Assembly (NCBI GenBank): GCA_030045215.1 | Contig: JASIBJ010000105.1 | Span: 1-10,491, forward strand | Origin: Streptosporangiaceae bacterium | Lineage (GTDB): Bacteria; Actinomycetota; Actinomycetes; Streptosporangiales; Streptosporangiaceae | Direction of reading: 5' to 3' | DNA length: 10,491 nt | In this document: positions 7,501 to 10,491 of the stretch, piece after piece | Numbering within the stretch: the first letter of the stretch is position 1 | Layout: the number at the start of each line of letters is the position of its first letter | Notes under the pieces: model-generated | The model's database searches: none | What the model was told of the DNA's origin: nothing | Seen by the model: the letters and a program-made list of their open reading frames with translations, nothing else | Translations under genes and position numbers: made by a program

Positions 7501-8489
7501 GGATCGCGCTCTACCTGCAAGACAAGCATCCGCTTCGCGAAAGCATGGAATTTGCGCAGTATGCCGAGGCCCGCGGCTTCGAGGCGGTCTGGCAAGCCGA
7601 GAGCAGGCTTGCGCGCGAGGCGACCGTTCCGATGGCCGCCTACGCGGCCGTGACGAGCCGGATCAAGATTGGCTCAGGGGTGGCCTCGATCTGGACTCGC
7701 AATGTCGGGCTGCTTGCCGCCACGTTTTCGACGCTGGACGAGCTGGCGCCCGGCCGGATAATCATGGGCCTCGGTGCGTGGTGGGAGCCGCTCGCGCACA
7801 AGGTGGGCGTCGATCGCCGCAAGCCGCTGCGGGCTATGCGCGAGGTCGTGGAGGCTGTCCGCGAGCTGCTCAGCATGAAGCAGGTCAGCTACGACGGCGA
7901 GTTCGTGCACCTGGACGAGGTCGCCCTCGACGTCGTGCACGGCGACACCGGGCCGCGCAAGGTACCGATCTATATCGGCGCCACGGGCATGCAGATGCTC
8001 GAGCTCGCGGGGCAGATCGCCGACGGCGTCGTGCTCAACTACATGGTCAGTCCTGACTACACGACGCGTGCCGTGCGCGCGCTGTCGGCCGGCGCCGAGC
8101 GGGCAGGCCGGGCACTGGACGACATCGACCGCCCGCAGCTTGTGGTCTGCTCAATGGATCCCGACCGCGAGCTGGCCCTCGATCGCGCGCGCGAGCTGCT
8201 CACCCAGTATCTCGGCCAGCAACCGCACATCATGAAGGCCAGCGGGGTGGATCCGGCGCTCATCGAGGCAATCGGCAAGATGATCACCTGGCCGGCCACA
8301 GCCGACGATATCCGCAAGGCCATGAAGCTGGTCCCCGACGACGCCGTGCAGGCCATCTCTGCCTCGGGCACTCCCGAAGAGTGCCGCGCCAAGGTCCAGG
8401 AATACGTCGCCAACGGCGCCACGTGCCCGATCCTTTACCCGCTCGGCGACGACGTCCGTCTCATGATCGACACGTTCGCCACGATCTAA
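7497..8489 (+). CDS. LLM-class flavin/F420-dependent oxidoreductase (Mer-like)
   Basis: A 330-residue luciferase-like TIM barrel. Visible family features are the N-terminal strand [20 protein letters not shown] (57-69), the [11 protein letters not shown] segment (86-96), KPLRAMRE (109-116) and [21 protein letters not shown] (157-177). The last is typical of the methylenetetrahydromethanopterin-reductase (Mer) branch, which mostly uses reduced F420 rather than FMN. Members reduce C=C or C=N bonds or act as monooxygenases; RutA, the uracil ring-opening enzyme, is a distant relative. The gene overlaps the ssnA stop by 4 bases (ATGA), so the two products probably act in the same pathway. In E. 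coli the equivalent region uses other redox proteins instead, so this enzyme may supply a ring reduction or oxygenation step. Cofactor and substrate cannot be fixed from sequence. Confidence 0.9.
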   Translation: MRIALYLQDKHPLRESMEFAQYAEARGFEAVWQAESRLAREATVPMAAYAAVTSRIKIGSGVASIWTRNVGLLAATFSTLDELAPGRIIMGLGAWWEPLAHKVGVDRRKPLRAMREVVEAVRELLSMKQVSYDGEFVHLDEVALDVVHGDTGPRKVPIYIGATGMQMLELAGQIADGVVLNYMVSPDYTTRAVRALSAGAERAGRALDDIDRPQLVVCSMDPDRELALDRARELLTQYLGQQPHIMKASGVDPALIEAIGKMITWPATADDIRKAMKLVPDDAVQAISASGTPEECRAKVQEYVANGATCPILYPLGDDVRLMIDTFATI

Positions 8490-8517
8490 CCGCCCAACTA
8501 GGCAAGGAGCACCTGAC
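8490..8517 (+). promoter_or_regulatory. 28-base spacer with ribosome binding site
   Basis: The spacer between the LLM gene and the first carbamoyltransferase holds AAGGAG (8504-8509), 8 bases before ATG 8518. No hairpin or promoter is visible, so the genes are probably co-transcribed. Confidence 0.7.
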
Positions 8518-9471
8518 ATGAGGAGTTTCATCGGCCGCGACATCCTGTCGCTCAAGGACTTCGAGCGGGAGGAATTCCTCCAGATCTTCCGGGTCGCCGA
8601 CGAGCTTGCGCCGTACGCGGAGAAGCGCCGCAACGGCGACCTGCTCGCGCACAAGACGCTGCTGACCGCCTTCTACCAGCCAAGCACCAGGACCCGCATG
8701 TCCACTGAGGCTGCCATGCACCGGCTTGGCGGACACGTGCTCGGTTTCTCGGATGCCAAGATGACCCGGGCAGGGGACTTTTACCAGGAGACCATCAAGG
8801 ACACCGTGCACATGCTCGAGTACTACGGCGACGTGATCGCGATGCGCCACTATCAGCAGGGGGCGCCGCACGAGGCGGCCCGGTGGGCGTCGGTGCCGGT
8901 CATCAACTGCGGCGATGGCTGGGGAGAGCACCCCACCCAGGTACTCGGCGACCTTTACACGATCTGGAAGCTGCGCGGCACGCTGGACGGCCTGAAGGTA
9001 CTGCTCGTCGGGGATATGCGGATGCGCACCATGCATTCAATCCTCTACTCGATGTCGCAGTTCGACATGGAGGCCTTGGTCGTGTCGCCGCCGCAGATGA
9101 TGCTGCGCGAGGATTTCAAGGCCGAGCTGGACGAGCGGAACGTGCTCTACCGCGAGGTGGAGAGCGTCGAGAAGTGCATCGCCGACGCTGACGTCATCTA
9201 TGTCGAGCCCGTCGTCCAGGCCGACTACACGCAATCCAGGGTCGAGCCAACCGCCGAGCACGGGGTCACGCCGGAGGCCTACAAGGTGACCAGGAAGCTG
9301 CTCAGCAGCCGGGCCAAGCCGAGCTCGATCGTGCTGCATTCGCTGCCTCGGATGGATGAGCTGTCGAGCGATGTCGACAGCACGAAGCACGCGCAGTACT
9401 GGTTCCAGGCGTACTCGGGCATGGTGCTGCGGATGGCGCTGCTGGCGATGGTTCTCGGCGCGGCAGAGTAG
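8518..9471 (+). CDS. aspartate-carbamoyltransferase-like protein with altered substrate site
   Basis: A 317-residue ATCase/OTCase-fold protein. The carbamoyl-phosphate site is intact: STRT at 56-59, R110 in MRH, and H138-P-T-Q141. The C-terminal half, including LPRMDELSSDVD and the final RMALLAMVLG, is clearly of PyrB type. The aspartate site is not: the TRVQ.ER motif that supplies Arg229 and Gln231 in E. coli PyrB is replaced by EPVVQ (230-234); the Ser80/Lys84 loop reads TRAGDFYQ (83-90); HPLP is HSLP (274-277); and FYEPSTRT is FYQPSTRT. R170 probably corresponds to PyrB Arg167, which binds the alpha-carboxylate. A housekeeping pyrimidine role is therefore unlikely. It probably acts on another N-carbamoyl compound, perhaps in the phosphorolytic direction. 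It lies 11 bases before a second, dissimilar carbamoyltransferase. Confidence 0.9.
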   Translation: MRSFIGRDILSLKDFEREEFLQIFRVADELAPYAEKRRNGDLLAHKTLLTAFYQPSTRTRMSTEAAMHRLGGHVLGFSDAKMTRAGDFYQETIKDTVHMLEYYGDVIAMRHYQQGAPHEAARWASVPVINCGDGWGEHPTQVLGDLYTIWKLRGTLDGLKVLLVGDMRMRTMHSILYSMSQFDMEALVVSPPQMMLREDFKAELDERNVLYREVESVEKCIADADVIYVEPVVQADYTQSRVEPTAEHGVTPEAYKVTRKLLSSRAKPSSIVLHSLPRMDELSSDVDSTKHAQYWFQAYSGMVLRMALLAMVLGAAE

Positions 9472-9477
9472 AAGGAG
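9471..9477 (+). promoter_or_regulatory. ribosome binding site overlapping the preceding stop codon
   Basis: GAAGGAG begins on the last base of the upstream TAG and ends 5 bases before ATG 9483. This strong site, in an 11-base spacer, indicates tight co-expression of the two carbamoyltransferases. Confidence 0.75.
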
Positions 9478-9482
9478 AAGTC

Positions 9483-10460
9483 ATGCAGACAGGACTACGC
9501 GGCCGCGATCTCATCGATCTGTCGGAGTGGTCGAAGGACGAGATAGACACCCTGCTCGACGTGGCGATGTCGCTCAAGCGGGACCGCGCTCTCGGCCGAC
9601 CGCACCGGATTCTGCAGGACAAGACTCTCGCGATGCTGTTCTTCTACGCGAGCACCCGCACGAGGGCGTCGTTTGAGGCCGGCATGACCCAACTCGGCGG
9701 GCACGCCATGTTCCTGGAGAGCCGGACCTCCCAGATCGCGCACGGAGACACGGCAAAGGAGATCGGCGAGATACTCGGGCGGTACAACGACGGCATCGCG
9801 ATCCGGCACGTCGACTGGGGAGTTGGCAACTCCTACCTTCGCGACGTCGCCGAGGCCAGCCGCGTGCCTGTTCTCAACATGCAGTGCGACATGTACCATC
9901 CGCACCAGGCGCTGGCTGACCTGATGACGGTCATCGAGCGCTTCGGCGACCCGCGCGGTCGCACGGCCACGATCAGCTGGGCGTACGCGACGAGTTACCA
10001 GAAGCCGATCAGCGCGCCGCAGAGCCTGGCCATGCTGCTCCCGCGATTTGGGATGAACGTCCGCCTTGTGCACCCGCCTGAGTTCACGCTGATGCCGGAC
10101 ATCGTCGCGCAGGCCGAGGAGTTCGCCCGGCGCGCGCATGCGTCATTCGAGATCTCGGAAGACTTCGACAAGGGTTTCGCGAGCGCCGACGTTATCTACG
10201 CCAAGAGCTGGGGCGCAGTGAGCACGGCAACCGACGAGGCCGAGGGCAAGCGCTTGATCGACCGGTACTCATCATGGATCACCGACGAGCACCGGATGAG
10301 CACGGCGAACGAGGACGCGATCTTTATGCATCCGCTGCCCGCCGACCGCAACGTCGAGGTGTCCGATGAGGTGATTGATGGCCCGCAGTCTGCCGTGTAC
10401 GACGAGGCGGAGAACCGGCTGCATGCCCAGAAGGCCGTCATGGCCCTGACCATGAGCTGA
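9483..10460 (+). CDS. knotted carbamoyltransferase, YgeW / acetylornithine-transcarbamylase-like
   Basis: A 325-residue carbamoyltransferase of the ornithine/acetylornithine branch. The carbamoyl-phosphate site has STRTR at 57-61, R108 and H139-P-H-Q142 (HPTQ or HPCQ in relatives). SQIAHGDT (83-90), SWAYATSYQKP (165-175) and YAKSWGA (239-245) match YgeW and N-acetyl/succinyl-ornithine transcarbamylases. The SWAY segment is the proline-containing loop that forms the trefoil knot in those enzymes. The end, from VSDEVIDG to AENRLHAQKA, is shared with ornithine carbamoyltransferases. Two residues differ from that branch: the HCLP motif is HPLP (283-286), losing the ornithine-site cysteine, and E292 sits where Xanthomonas acetylornithine transcarbamylase has its carboxylated lysine (Lys302). 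It is shorter than E. coli YgeW (about 396 residues). Neighbours favour a catabolic role making carbamoyl phosphate from a ureido compound over arginine synthesis. Confidence 0.9.
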   Translation: MQTGLRGRDLIDLSEWSKDEIDTLLDVAMSLKRDRALGRPHRILQDKTLAMLFFYASTRTRASFEAGMTQLGGHAMFLESRTSQIAHGDTAKEIGEILGRYNDGIAIRHVDWGVGNSYLRDVAEASRVPVLNMQCDMYHPHQALADLMTVIERFGDPRGRTATISWAYATSYQKPISAPQSLAMLLPRFGMNVRLVHPPEFTLMPDIVAQAEEFARRAHASFEISEDFDKGFASADVIYAKSWGAVSTATDEAEGKRLIDRYSSWITDEHRMSTANEDAIFMHPLPADRNVEVSDEVIDGPQSAVYDEAENRLHAQKAVMALTMS

Positions 10461-10468
10461 CGGTTGCG

Positions 10469-10491
10469 ATGCCCGCAAGAACGGCCGTCGT
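10469..10491 (+). CDS. possible start of a further gene, cut by window end
   Basis: An ATG 8 bases after the knotted carbamoyltransferase stop opens a frame that reads MPARTAV and continues off the window. The opening would suit a carbamate kinase, whose N-termini run into an ALGGNA motif, and such an enzyme would fit downstream of two carbamoyltransferases. Only seven full codons are visible and there is no clear Shine-Dalgarno, so both the gene and its identity are tentative. Confidence 0.3.

Noticed and set aside
8518..10460. Housekeeping pyrB and argF
   Set aside because: No pyr or arg genes are nearby and the amino-acid-binding motifs (TRVQ, HCLP, 80s loop) are altered in both proteins.
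10459..10489. Possible hairpin after the last carbamoyltransferase (TTGCG with CGCAA, and GACGG with CCGTC)
   Set aside because: The inner stem is only 5 bp, the outer arm needs a six-base bulge, and there is no T-run; it also overlaps the possible next start codon, so it is not called a terminator.
1..10491. Mobile elements, CRISPR arrays, tRNA or rRNA genes
   Set aside because: No transposase, integrase, terminal inverted repeats, regular direct repeats or RNA-gene signatures were seen on either strand; base composition looks even across the window by eye.

Overview
The window is G+C-rich (roughly two thirds by eye, not counted), with strong G/C preference at third codon positions, dense gene packing, 4-base ATGA overlaps, a TTG start and a Mer-type LLM oxidoreductase of the kind that usually uses F420. 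Together these suggest an actinobacterium or a similar high-GC soil lineage. No RNA gene, insertion sequence, CRISPR array, origin or other mobile element is visible. Taxonomy is inference.

Layout: (1) bases 1-1968, +, a transketolase-like thiamine-diphosphate (ThDP) enzyme whose N-terminus lies upstream of the window. (2) 1977-3341, -, a D-hydantoinase/dihydropyrimidinase, tail to tail with gene 1 and 8 bases away; a strong hairpin lies just inside its 3' end. (3) 3342-3523, a divergent control region with a perfect 10-base palindrome. (4) 3524-10460, +, a probable five-gene operon: a two-domain [2Fe-2S]-molybdopterin hydroxylase of the xanthine dehydrogenase family with no FAD domain, an SsnA-type amidohydrolase, an LLM oxidoreductase, an aspartate-carbamoyltransferase-like protein, and a knotted (YgeW/acetylornithine-type) carbamoyltransferase. 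The first three are joined by ATGA overlaps; the last two follow after 28 and 11 bases. (5) The last 23 bases could open a further gene, possibly a carbamate kinase.

Working together: the set XdhD-like hydroxylase + SsnA + hydantoinase + YgeW-like carbamoyltransferase recalls the E. coli yge/ssnA/xdhD/hyuA region, linked to anaerobic purine (urate) breakdown. The inferred logic is hydroxylation of an N-heterocycle, deamination or hydrolysis, ring redox chemistry by the LLM enzyme, opening of a cyclic ureide by the hydantoinase, then phosphorolysis of ureido groups to carbamoyl phosphate by the carbamoyltransferases. Differences from the E. coli arrangement are an LLM enzyme in the operon, two dissimilar carbamoyltransferases in tandem with altered amino-acid-binding residues, and a transketolase-like neighbour. 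The substrate is not known from sequence. The purine/ureide assignment rests on the enzyme families and on the conserved purine-hydroxylase active-site residues of the molybdoenzyme.
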